A stretch of 24,784 nt of DNA from JBBRZF01 sp038236965 (GTDB taxonomy: Bacteria > Acidobacteriota > Terriglobia > Terriglobales > Acidobacteriaceae), in the NCBI GenBank assembly GCA_038236965.1, contig JBBRZF010000035.1, positions 1-24,784 of the forward strand, in the 5' to 3' direction. The position numbers were made by a program, and so were the translations under genes. Every line of letters begins with the position of its first letter. Position 1 is the stretch's first letter. A model generated the notes under the pieces. It was not told the origin of the DNA and did no database searches. It saw only the letters and a program-made list of their open reading frames with translations. Below, in pieces: positions 16,132-22,895 of the stretch.

Positions 16132-17610
16132 ATGGCAACCACGCCGGAAACACCTGTGAAACCGCAGTCCAAGTACGAGCCCGTCATCGGACTCGAAGTC
16201 CACGTCCAGTTGCTCACGGCGACCAAAGCTTTTTGCGCCTGCGCGACCACTTACGGCGCGCCGCCCAACACGAATGTCTGTCCCGTCTGCCTCGGCCTTC
16301 CCGGCGCCATGCCGGTGCTCAACCGCCAGGTAGTGGAGTTCGCGGTCCTCGCGGCCAAGGCCCTGAATTGCCGCATCAACGAGACCTCCATCTTCGCGCG
16401 CAAAAATTATTTCTATCCCGACCTGCCCAAGGGCTACCAGATCTCGCAGTACGACAAGCCTTTGGCCGAGCACGGATACATTGAGATCAAGATTGCCGAC
16501 GGCAGCATGAAGCGCATCGGCATCACCCGCGTTCATCTCGAAGAGGACGCAGGCAAGAGCATGCACGACGGAATGCCCGACAGCGCGACGCGCACCTCCG
16601 TGGACCTCAATCGCTCGGGCATGCCCCTCATCGAGATCGTCAGCGAGCCCGACCTCGCCAACCCCGATGAGGCCTACGAATACCTCACACGCCTCAAAGA
16701 AATCATCCTCTACACGGGCGTCAGCGATTGCAACATGGAGGAAGGCTCCTTGCGTTGCGATGGCAACGTCAGCATCAAGCCCATCGGACGCAAGGAATTC
16801 GGCACCAAGGCGGAAGTGAAGAACGTGAATTCTTTCCGCTACATTCGTCAGGCCCTCGAGTACGAGATCGTGCGCCACGAAGAAGTCCTGGAATCCGGCG
16901 GCACCATCTCGCAGGAGACGCGTCTCTGGAATCCCGCGGAAGGGAAGACCTTCGCCATGCGCACCAAAGAACGCGCGCACGATTATCGCTACTTCCCCGA
17001 GCCCGATCTGCTTCCGCTCGTCGTGGACGATGCCTGGCGAAAAGAGATCGAAGCGAAACTGCCCGAACTACCGGAAGCGCGCCGCGTCCGCATGATGGCC
17101 GACTACTCGCTCACCGAGCAGGACGCCTACACCCTCACCATGACCAGGCGCATGGCCGACCAGTTTGAGAGCGTAGCCCGCACGGCGAAGAATCCCAAGC
17201 GCGTCGCCAGCATTATCGGCTCGGAATTGCTCGGACGCCTCAAGGCCGCAGGCATGGAGATCGAAGAATCCCCCATCAGCATGCAGGGCGTATTGCTCTC
17301 GGCGGACCTGGCCGAAGCGGGAACCATCAGCAGCAAGATGTTGAAGGACCTCTACGACAAGAGCTTCGAGCGCAAGCAGGATTTCCCCGAAGTCTACGAA
17401 AAGGAAAAGCCGCAGCAGATCAGCGATTCCGGCGAACTCGAACGCGTCATCGACGAAGTCATGGCCGCCAATCCAAAGCAGCTAGAACAGTATCGCGGCG
17501 GAAAAGAAACCGTCATAGCCTACTTCGTAGGCGCGGTCATGAAGGCCACCAAAGGCAAAGCAAATCCCGCGCTGGTGAATGAACTGCTGCCGAAGAAGTT
17601 GAAGGGATAG
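16132..17610 (+). CDS. gatB: Aspartyl/glutamyl-tRNA(Asn/Gln) amidotransferase subunit B
   Basis: GatB phosphorylates mischarged Glu-tRNA(Gln) (or Asp-tRNA(Asn)) and, with GatA and GatC, amidates it. The 492-aa length is typical. YEPVIGLEVHVQL opens the catalytic domain. A zinc site is visible as Cys35, Cys37, Cys50 and Cys53 (CxC...CPVC). The conserved RKNYFYPDLPKGYQISQYD, LEEDAGKS, DLNRSGMPLIEIVSEPD, EEGSLRCDGNVS, EVKNVNSFR and DYRYFPEPDLLPL segments are all intact. A helical domain and a YqeY-like tRNA-binding tail follow (IDEVMAANP...YFVGAVMKATKGKANP). gatA and gatC are not adjacent, so subunit genes are dispersed. A consensus -10 box lies just before the ATG. A REP-like element and a terminator follow the stop. 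Confidence 0.97.
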   Translation: MATTPETPVKPQSKYEPVIGLEVHVQLLTATKAFCACATTYGAPPNTNVCPVCLGLPGAMPVLNRQVVEFAVLAAKALNCRINETSIFARKNYFYPDLPKGYQISQYDKPLAEHGYIEIKIADGSMKRIGITRVHLEEDAGKSMHDGMPDSATRTSVDLNRSGMPLIEIVSEPDLANPDEAYEYLTRLKEIILYTGVSDCNMEEGSLRCDGNVSIKPIGRKEFGTKAEVKNVNSFRYIRQALEYEIVRHEEVLESGGTISQETRLWNPAEGKTFAMRTKERAHDYRYFPEPDLLPLVVDDAWRKEIEAKLPELPEARRVRMMADYSLTEQDAYTLTMTRRMADQFESVARTAKNPKRVASIIGSELLGRLKAAGMEIEESPISMQGVLLSADLAEAGTISSKMLKDLYDKSFERKQDFPEVYEKEKPQQISDSGELERVIDEVMAANPKQLEQYRGGKETVIAYFVGAVMKATKGKANPALVNELLPKKLKG

Positions 17611-17612
17611 TT

Positions 17613-17660
17613 TGCGTGGGCCCGGACGCCCCCGTCCGCGGCGGGCGAGCATCGCTCGCC
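17613..17660. repeat. REP-like double-hairpin element, isolated copy
   Basis: A 48-bp core begins 3 bp after the gatB stop. It contains two adjacent palindromes: cggacg-cccc-cgtccg, and ggcgagc-atc-gctcgcc at the right end (17644-17660). The same core occurs next to the transposase at 24030-24077 and 24694-24741. There the second stem is identical but its loop is gaa instead of atc, and one base between the hairpins is t instead of c. Conserved stems with a free loop are typical of REP sequences mobilised by RAYT proteins; mobilisation by the RAYT in this window is inference. Confidence 0.75.
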
Positions 17661-17702
17661 TTGGTGTTGCTCCTGTCGTTGCAATCAGTAACTCGAAACT
17701 CA

Positions 17703-17730
17703 AAAGGCCTGCCTAGTTGCGCAGGCCTTT
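17703..17730. terminator. Bidirectional terminator between gatB and the exported protein gene
   Basis: A perfect 10-bp inverted repeat, aaaggcctgc (17703-17712) and gcaggccttt (17721-17730), has an 8-nt loop. A/T runs on both sides serve convergent transcription from gatB (plus) and the gene ending at 17750 (minus). Confidence 0.82.
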
Positions 17731-17749
17731 ATCGTTGCGTGTAGCAAAT

Positions 17750-19030
17750 CTACCGTCCCGATCCGCCCTCGAACAACTTCACCACCCGATACGAATCCGC
17801 GCGATAAATAACGTACGACCGCTTCACATCCGAAACCTGCCGCAGCAACAGTTCTCCGCGGCTGTCCCCATCCACGTCCACGGCATCGACCAGTTCCATC
17901 TGCGGATAGGCGTCCAGATGGAAATTGTCCGTCGCGGCAGAAAAAATCTTGCTGAGCTTGCCATCCGCATCCATTCGCGCAATGACGAAAATCGAGTAGA
18001 TGGTCTCCCCCGAAGCCTTAACACCCGCTTTCGTCGCCGGTGTCGCCGGCTGCGTGTACTGGCCAGAGAAGACGATGTACGGCGAGTTGCTGTAATCCAG
18101 GTCGAAACCACGCGTCTCCACGTTCGTGAGCGCGACGCTTTCGGGAAGCTTGCGGGCGCTGATGGCGGCAAACTTGCGCAGCTCGGCGATGGCGATCATG
18201 CTCGCCATCTGCGCGATGTGCTGCACCTCGGCGCCGCTGGCCGTGTAGTCGTAGGGATGGTTGTCGTAAGCACCCTCATCGCTCACCGCAACATAGGTCG
18301 CAATCGGCTTCATGCCGGGGCTCACCGGCTTTCCCACAGTGTTTCCCGGCGTGGGCAGCGGTTCATCCACATCGGCAATCGCCGGACGTCCATGGCGCAG
18401 CGTCGGACGATTCGGATCTTCATCCGCCGCCTTGGCCGCACGTGCGTCCAGCCCATGCGGTGTCGAGACCACCGGATCCGATTTCACCTGTGGCTCGGCC
18501 GGAGCATTAGCCGCAGGCTTGCGCAGCACCGGACGGTCCGGATCGTCAGCAGCTTTCGCGGAAGTTTGCTTATCGTCTTTCTTGGACGCGTCTTTCCCCT
18601 CCGCAGGCTTCGCCACGGACTTCGCGTCTTTGTCCTTATCCTCGGCAAGAGGCTTCCAGCGACCTTCGCCCCACCACGTGGTCTCGATGCGGGCCGCTCG
18701 CTGCACGGTGAACATGCCCACCGGCATCCCGTTCTTCTGCGCCTCGTAAACAGTATCGCTATAGAGCGCCATCGGCACCGGCTTGGAGTCGTAGAGTGAC
18801 GCGTCGTAATACTTGCCGTCCAGCAGCAGCGAGACGGGATACAGCCGCGCAGGGCCTTTCTCAAATACTTCCAGCACGGCAACCGCTCGCGGAGACGTGC
18901 GCCGCGCTTGCATGTTCGGACGGCGATATTGCGCTGCCGAACTCACCGAGGAAGCCAGAATAGCGGCCAGCAGAAAAGCGCTGGCAAAGTGTAAGCGGCG
19001 ATGGGTGTTGCCGTATAAAATGGCTGTCAT
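17750..19030 (-). CDS. Large exported protein of unknown function
   Basis: 426 aa from the ATG at 19030. The N terminus is a signal peptide: basic residues NTHRRLH, hydrophobic FASAFLLAAILASSV and a cleavage region around SSAAQ. A globular N-terminal region follows (AVAVLEVFEKGPARLYPVSLLLDGKYYDASLYDSKPVPMALYSDTVYEAQKNG). A long linker (about 120-230) is rich in Lys, Asp, Ala and Pro and contains two related DxxRPxLR motifs (DPDRPVLRK, DPNRPTLRH). The C-terminal domain is beta-rich and ends near a DVDGDSRGELLL segment resembling an FG-GAP/VCBS calcium-type loop. I recognise no characterised family. Its start codon overlaps that of the divergent peroxiredoxin gene (shared catg), so the two promoters must lie inside each other's 5' regions. 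An in-frame extension to 19084 has no signal-peptide logic. Confidence 0.82.
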   Translation of the reverse strand: MTAILYGNTHRRLHFASAFLLAAILASSVSSAAQYRRPNMQARRTSPRAVAVLEVFEKGPARLYPVSLLLDGKYYDASLYDSKPVPMALYSDTVYEAQKNGMPVGMFTVQRAARIETTWWGEGRWKPLAEDKDKDAKSVAKPAEGKDASKKDDKQTSAKAADDPDRPVLRKPAANAPAEPQVKSDPVVSTPHGLDARAAKAADEDPNRPTLRHGRPAIADVDEPLPTPGNTVGKPVSPGMKPIATYVAVSDEGAYDNHPYDYTASGAEVQHIAQMASMIAIAELRKFAAISARKLPESVALTNVETRGFDLDYSNSPYIVFSGQYTQPATPATKAGVKASGETIYSIFVIARMDADGKLSKIFSAATDNFHLDAYPQMELVDAVDVDGDSRGELLLRQVSDVKRSYVIYRADSYRVVKLFEGGSGR

Positions 19031-19490
19031 GGACACGAACGCTAAGGTACCTGATTTTAGTCTTCCGGACGAGAACGGGAACACTATTTCGCTAAAGCAG
19101 TTTCGCGGAAAGCCGGTAGTCCTGTTCTTTTATCCGCGCGCCAACACCCCTGGTTGAACCATAGAGGCGTGCGGGTTCCGCGACGCATACATCAAATTGC
19201 AAAAAGCCGGACTGGTCGTTCTGGGCATTTCGCCCGACACTGCCGCCGCGCAAAAGAAGTTCAAGGACAAGTATGAACTTCCCTACACCCTGCTTGCCGA
19301 TGCCGACAAAGAAGTCGCCAATCTCTTCGAAGTCGTGAAAGAGAAAAACATGTACGGCAAAAAAGTCATGGGCATCGAGCGTACTACCTTCCTCATCGGC
19401 TCTGACGGAAAGCTCGCACACGTCTTTGAAAAGGTGAAGCCAGAGGGCCACGCGGAAGAAGTATTAGCCTTCGTGAAAGCGATGAAGTAA
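19029..19490 (+). CDS. bcp: Selenocysteine-containing peroxiredoxin, BCP/PrxQ type (in-frame TGA read as Sec)
   Basis: Reduces peroxides with a thiol or selenol donor in the cytosol. The frame is 153 codons long and contains one TGA, at 19155-19157. The sequence before it (VPDFSLPDENGN, GKPVVLFFYPRANTPG) and after it (TIEACGFRDAYIKLQKAG, VLGISPD, YTLLADADKEVANLF, YGKKVMGIERTTFLIGSDGKLAHVF) is uninterrupted BCP/PrxQ, and family length is normal. The TGA replaces exactly the peroxidatic Cys of the family TPGCT motif. The resolving Cys five residues later is kept (Sec43 and Cys48 with this start). A hairpin fitting a bacterial SECIS follows. ATG 19020 in frame would add three residues; 19029 was preferred because TATAAA occupies 19014-19019. 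A nonsense mutation is the alternative, but the retained downstream frame and hairpin speak against it. selA, selB and selC are not in this window. Confidence 0.85.
19155..19186 (+). promoter_or_regulatory. UGA-Sec codon and bacterial SECIS-like hairpin
   Basis: The TGA (19155-19157) is followed 9 nt later by an 8-bp stem: gcgtgcgg (19167-19174) pairs with ccgc (19178-19181) and acgc (19183-19186), with a single bulged g at 19182 and a gtt loop at 19175-19177. The loop G is 18 nt past the UGA, inside the range known for bacterial SECIS elements, which bind SelB from within the coding region. Stem and loop are read directly from the sequence; SelB binding is inferred. Confidence 0.75.
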
Positions 19491-19508
19491 GAAAGATGAA
19501 GTAAGAAA
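19481..19508 (+). repeat. 14-bp tandem duplication at the bcp stop / DNA glycosylase start
   Basis: gatgaagtaagaaa is present twice head to tail (19481-19494 and 19495-19508). The first copy holds the bcp stop codon taa; the second immediately precedes the TTG start of the glycosylase gene and supplies its weak purine-rich leader. Confidence 0.8.
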
Positions 19509-20171
19509 TTGGACTCTCATGCGGTCGCCAACTCCTTCGACCTCAGCAACGCGCGTCCGCTGCCGCGAAAGTTCTTCGACCGCGACCCGCGCATCGTCGG
19601 ACGCGAACTCTTAGGCAAGCTGCTGATACGGCGCCACGGAGAGCGCATCCTCGCCGGCCGTCTGGTCGAGACCGAAGCCTACCTCGGCGCAGACGACCCG
19701 GCAGCCCACTCTGCCGCCGGACAAACGCCGCGCAACGCAGTCCTCTTCGGTCCCGCAGGACACGCTTACGTTTACCTCATCTACGGAAATCATTTCTGCC
19801 TGAATGTCTCCTGCCTGCCGAAGGGCCACCCCGGATGCGTCCTCTTGCGGGCCATCGAACCCGTGGCGGGGCTGCAAGAGATGAGCCGCTTCCGCCATCT
19901 CGATCTGCCGCCCGCGCCGAGCACAACCCAGTTACGTCTCATCAGCACCGGCCCCGGACGCCTCGCTCATGCCTTGGCCATTACCCGCCTGCGCGATAAC
20001 GGCAAGGACATGACCTCGCCCAAAACGTCCGACCTGTGGCTCGCCGACGATGGTTTTGTTATCGGAGAAATCGCGGAGACTCCGCGCATAGGAATCACAA
20101 AAGCCGTCGGGCATCCGCTGCGCTACGTCGTGCGCGACAGTAACTTTGTTTCCGGAAAAAAGCTCCGCTAG
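19509..20171 (+). CDS. 3-methyladenine (alkyladenine) DNA glycosylase, AAG/MPG family
   Basis: Removes alkylated purines such as 3-methyladenine and hypoxanthine to start base excision repair. The 220-aa protein shows the family core: PRIVGRELLGKLL, the active-site strand RLVETEAYLG in which Glu56 is the expected catalytic base and Tyr58 the intercalating residue, DPAAHSAAGQTPRNAVLFGPAGHAYVYLIYGNHFCLNVS, and GVLLRAIEP-like sequence (CVLLRAIEP). The STGPGRLAHALAI and TPRIGITKAVGHPLRYV segments complete the C-terminal half. The only reasonable start is TTG 19509, 18 bp after the peroxiredoxin stop, so the two stress-defence genes probably share a transcript. The stop abuts the panC stop with no intervening base. 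Confidence 0.93.
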   Translation: MDSHAVANSFDLSNARPLPRKFFDRDPRIVGRELLGKLLIRRHGERILAGRLVETEAYLGADDPAAHSAAGQTPRNAVLFGPAGHAYVYLIYGNHFCLNVSCLPKGHPGCVLLRAIEPVAGLQEMSRFRHLDLPPAPSTTQLRLISTGPGRLAHALAITRLRDNGKDMTSPKTSDLWLADDGFVIGEIAETPRIGITKAVGHPLRYVVRDSNFVSGKKLR

Positions 20172-21041
20172 TTAACCCGGCATGCGCGAGCTTCCAACTC
20201 CATGCAGCACCAGATTATCGATCAGCCGCGTGCTGCCAACGTAAGCGACGACCGCGACCAGCGCTCCATGCGAGACATCAGCCACCGCGTCCAGCGTGTC
20301 GGAGTGGATGATCTCGTAATAGTCGAGGCGCACCTCGGGTTCTTCCGCAACTACTTCTTTGCCCGCATCCATCAAGGTCTGCGCGTTCGCCTCGCCGCGA
20401 TCCACCAGCGTCTGCACCCTCATCAGCGAACGATAGAGCACCAGCGCCTGCTTCCGTTGTTCCGGCGTCAGATAGGCGTTGCGCGAGGACATCGCCAGCC
20501 CATCCCGCTCGCGCACGATGGGGCAGACGATCATCTCAATCTCCATATTCAGGTCGCGCACCATCTTGCGCAGCACCGCGAATTGCGCCGCGTCTTTCTG
20601 CCCGAAGTAAGCGCGGTCCGGTCGCACAATCTCAAACAGCTTGCACACCACGGTGCTCACACCGCGAAAGTGTCCGGGACGCGAACGCCCGTCCAGCTTC
20701 TCGCTTAAGCCTTCTACATGCACAACGGTGGTTGCGTTCGGCGGATACATCTCTTCATTGGTAGGGAAGAACAGCAGCTCGCAGCCTTCCGCCTCCAGCT
20801 TCTTGCAATCGGAGTCAAAGGTGCGCGGATACTGCGAGAGATCTTCATTCGGCCCGAACTGTAAGGGGTTAACGAATATCGATGCGACCACCACATCGGT
20901 CTGCGTTTTTGCCGAACGGACGAGCGAGATGTGTCCATCGTGCAGCGCACCCATCGTGGGAACAAATCCTATGCGCTTGCCTGCGCGCCGCAGTTCCCGG
21001 CACGCAGCCTGCATTTCATCAACGCTTCGAAGAATCTTCAC
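20172..21041 (-). CDS. panC: Pantothenate synthetase (pantoate-beta-alanine ligase)
   Basis: Condenses pantoate and beta-alanine with ATP, the last step of pantothenate synthesis. The 289-aa protein has VPTMGALHDGH (27-37, with the HxGH-type ATP site). It continues with FVNPLQFGPNEDLSQYPR, PGHFRGVSTVVCKLF, PDRAYFGQKDAAQ and the KMSKS-like AMSSRNAYL, all in the expected order and spacing. The start is GTG 21041. It is the last gene of a minus-strand group with panB, separated from panB by two exported proteins; gaps in the group are 6, 57 and 30 bp. It ends flush against the converging glycosylase gene. Its product feeds CoaX, encoded at 2526-3362. Confidence 0.96.
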   Translation of the reverse strand: MKILRSVDEMQAACRELRRAGKRIGFVPTMGALHDGHISLVRSAKTQTDVVVASIFVNPLQFGPNEDLSQYPRTFDSDCKKLEAEGCELLFFPTNEEMYPPNATTVVHVEGLSEKLDGRSRPGHFRGVSTVVCKLFEIVRPDRAYFGQKDAAQFAVLRKMVRDLNMEIEMIVCPIVRERDGLAMSSRNAYLTPEQRKQALVLYRSLMRVQTLVDRGEANAQTLMDAGKEVVAEEPEVRLDYYEIIHSDTLDAVADVSHGALVAVVAYVGSTRLIDNLVLHGVGSSRMPG

Positions 21042-21071
21042 CGCTGTAGTTTACGACATCGCACTCGCAAA

Positions 21072-22010
21072 CTAATTGGAAGAGCCGTCCAGATAAAAGA
21101 ACTTCGTATCCACACGCCCGTCGGCGGAGATGGTGTGCAGCGCGTAACCAAGCTTGCTGCCGAAAGGACTCCAGCTGGTTGACGGCGCAACGTGCCACGT
21201 GAATCCGCCCGCATCGAAGACGCGCCCATCGTGCCAATGCCCCACCAGGACGTCGCGTACTCCAAGCTTTTTCAGCGCAGCTTCTTCGCGCGAACGGTAG
21301 GGATCATTCACCACCCAGTAAGGTTTCGAGTCCTTCGGGAAGCCATGGTCGCGCTCTGCGGGAACGTGCTGCATCGCCAGCACGATGTTGCCGCCCTTGT
21401 CGGAGTCATCGCCGCCGCGACCTTTGTCCTTGCCGCGACCCTTATCTTTCCCCTTATCTTTATCTTTCCCCTTATCTTTCCCCTTGCCTTGGTCACCGCC
21501 GCCCCGCGCCTGACCTTCCAGCCACGCAATCATCTTGTCGCCTTCCGCCCTTGTCTCTTGCGGAATCGCCGGCTCCTGCCGGGCGTCGAAGTTGTCCCAG
21601 TTGCCCAGCAGTTGCGAATCCAGCGCGTAAACGGTCACGTTCTTCACCGTGAACTTGTAATAGTCTTCGCCAAAAACCTGGCGATATCGCTCCACATCAT
21701 TCGCGTGCACATCGTGATTGCCGGGAACGTAGTACACCTTCGCCTTCAGCCCCTTCAGTATCTCGCGCGCCTCTTCCCACGCCGCCGGCCTCTCGCCAAT
21801 GTCTCCCGACACAACCACCGCATCAGGATTCCGCTGGTTCACCATCTGCACCACTTTGCGCAACTGCTCCGACCCCTGCGGACTGCGTGCCAGCCCGATA
21901 TGCGAATCGCTGATCTGCGCGATGGTGACCTGCGCGTACAGCGCGGGCGAGGGAATACAGGCGAACAGCAGGCATAGAGCGACGAATAGCCAAAGTTGAT
22001 TGCGGGTCAT
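21072..22010 (-). CDS. Exported calcineurin-like metallophosphoesterase with a Lys/Asp/Gly-rich insert
   Basis: A predicted periplasmic metallophosphatase or phosphodiesterase of 312 aa; its substrate is unknown. Residues 1-26 are a signal peptide (hydrophobic LWLFVALCLLFACI, cleavage near LYA). The metal-binding motifs are complete: DSH (35-37), GD (69-70), GNHD (97-100), the QH near 215 and GHWH (257-260). Between GNHD and the QH motif lies a low-complexity insert (about residues 169-208) made of repeated Gly-Lys-Asp units, strongly basic and acidic by turns and coded by a purine/pyrimidine-biased hexamer-like repeat at about 21390-21506. It sits inside the domain but probably in a surface loop. 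It lies between panC and an unknown exported protein in the pan group, with no obvious link to pantothenate. Confidence 0.9.
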   Translation of the reverse strand: MTRNQLWLFVALCLLFACIPSPALYAQVTIAQISDSHIGLARSPQGSEQLRKVVQMVNQRNPDAVVVSGDIGERPAAWEEAREILKGLKAKVYYVPGNHDVHANDVERYRQVFGEDYYKFTVKNVTVYALDSQLLGNWDNFDARQEPAIPQETRAEGDKMIAWLEGQARGGGDQGKGKDKGKDKDKGKDKGRGKDKGRGGDDSDKGGNIVLAMQHVPAERDHGFPKDSKPYWVVNDPYRSREEAALKKLGVRDVLVGHWHDGRVFDAGGFTWHVAPSTSWSPFGSKLGYALHTISADGRVDTKFFYLDGSSN

Positions 22011-22067
22011 GGACGTGAGATGGCCTCGGCCTGTGCCGTGTTGCTCCGCGTTGCTGCGCTCGCAATG

Positions 22068-22889
22068 CTATTTCGGCGTGGTCGGAGCCGTGCCCGGCGT
22101 AACAGGAGCCGGGCCCGGAGTCGCAGGAGCAGCAGTCGGCGTCGTGGGTGCCGTCGTCGGAGCAGCAGGCGCTGCTTTCGCAGGAGCCGCGTACTGACGC
22201 CACGTCTGCGTCATCTGTAGAAATACCGGCTCCGCAGCCGCCAGTTGTTCAGGCGATGTGCGCAGTACCACCGAGTAGATGGCGTCTTCGCCATCGATGA
22301 ACAAGCCTTCCTCTATCCAAGGCGTGCTCGCCGTATCGATGTACTTGATCTTCACCAATTGCGCAGGAAGCCCGTCGGCAGTCGTCTGCGTCCGTTGCAG
22401 GGTCTGCTTCTCCGCGCCGGGCTCTATCGATTCCAATACCACGTTCAGCACATCGTCGAAGTTCGGAGCCTCCTTGCCTTCCGGCTCCTCCGGCATCAGC
22501 GTTGCGGCGGCAGTTATCTGCGGCCACAGGTCTTCCAGTTGACCAGCCTGCGTCTTCGCAACCACCACTCCCGCGCCTTGCAGCACATCCGTCTGCTTCT
22601 TCCAGTCCGGCGGATACTTCACGCAAAAGCCCGCATCGGCCGAACAGTAATTCGGCCAGGCCGCCGTTGCTTTCGGCGTGACGGCCTTAGGCTCAGTCGC
22701 CTTGGACTCAGCCGCCTTGGGCCCAGAAGATTGCGCGGGCTTGGTCTGGGTGACGGGCGTCTGGGTGACGGGCGCTTGCGTTTTGGGCGCAACCGGAGCG
22801 CTGGCCAGTGGCTTTGTTGCCGGGTGCTGCGCCAGCGCCGCAACCGAGAGTGCCGCAATCCCAACCACCGTCAGTACAGTTCGCATCAT
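22068..22889 (-). CDS. Exported protein of unknown function with Pro/Ala/Thr-rich ends
   Basis: 273 aa. Residues 1-20 are a signal peptide ending in ALA before QHPATKP. A linker to about residue 78 is rich in Ala, Lys, Pro, Thr and Gln and contains PVTQT repeats. The folded core (about 79-232) begins NYCSADAGFCVKYPPDWKK, a pattern seen in PsbP/DUF1795-like domains that bind or stabilise envelope components. It continues with VVVAKTQAG, LPAQLVKIKYIDT and AIYSVVLRTSPEQLAAAEPVFLQMTQTWR. That family suggestion is tentative. From about residue 233 the tail is again Ala/Pro/Thr rich. The start is 22889 (or the adjacent Met at 22886), 6 bp behind the panB stop, so it is certainly in the pan transcript. 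Confidence 0.8.
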   Translation of the reverse strand: MMRTVLTVVGIAALSVAALAQHPATKPLASAPVAPKTQAPVTQTPVTQTKPAQSSGPKAAESKATEPKAVTPKATAAWPNYCSADAGFCVKYPPDWKKQTDVLQGAGVVVAKTQAGQLEDLWPQITAAATLMPEEPEGKEAPNFDDVLNVVLESIEPGAEKQTLQRTQTTADGLPAQLVKIKYIDTASTPWIEEGLFIDGEDAIYSVVLRTSPEQLAAAEPVFLQMTQTWRQYAAPAKAAPAAPTTAPTTPTAAPATPGPAPVTPGTAPTTPK

Positions 22890-22895
22890 TCCAAT

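Noticed and set aside
15958..16980. 340-aa minus-strand open frame
   Set aside because: Antisense to the 3' end of the anchored protein gene and the conserved part of gatB; its sequence shows no domain.
17717..18799. 360-aa plus-strand open frame opposite the exported protein
   Set aside because: Arg/His-rich shadow product; the minus strand has a signal peptide, coherent domains and a terminator.
19197..19490. A separate short CDS starting at the internal codon 19197
   Set aside because: It is the C-terminal part of the peroxiredoxin frame; 19029-19490 is in one frame with only the TGA at 19155 between, and the residues joining the pieces are conserved family sequence.
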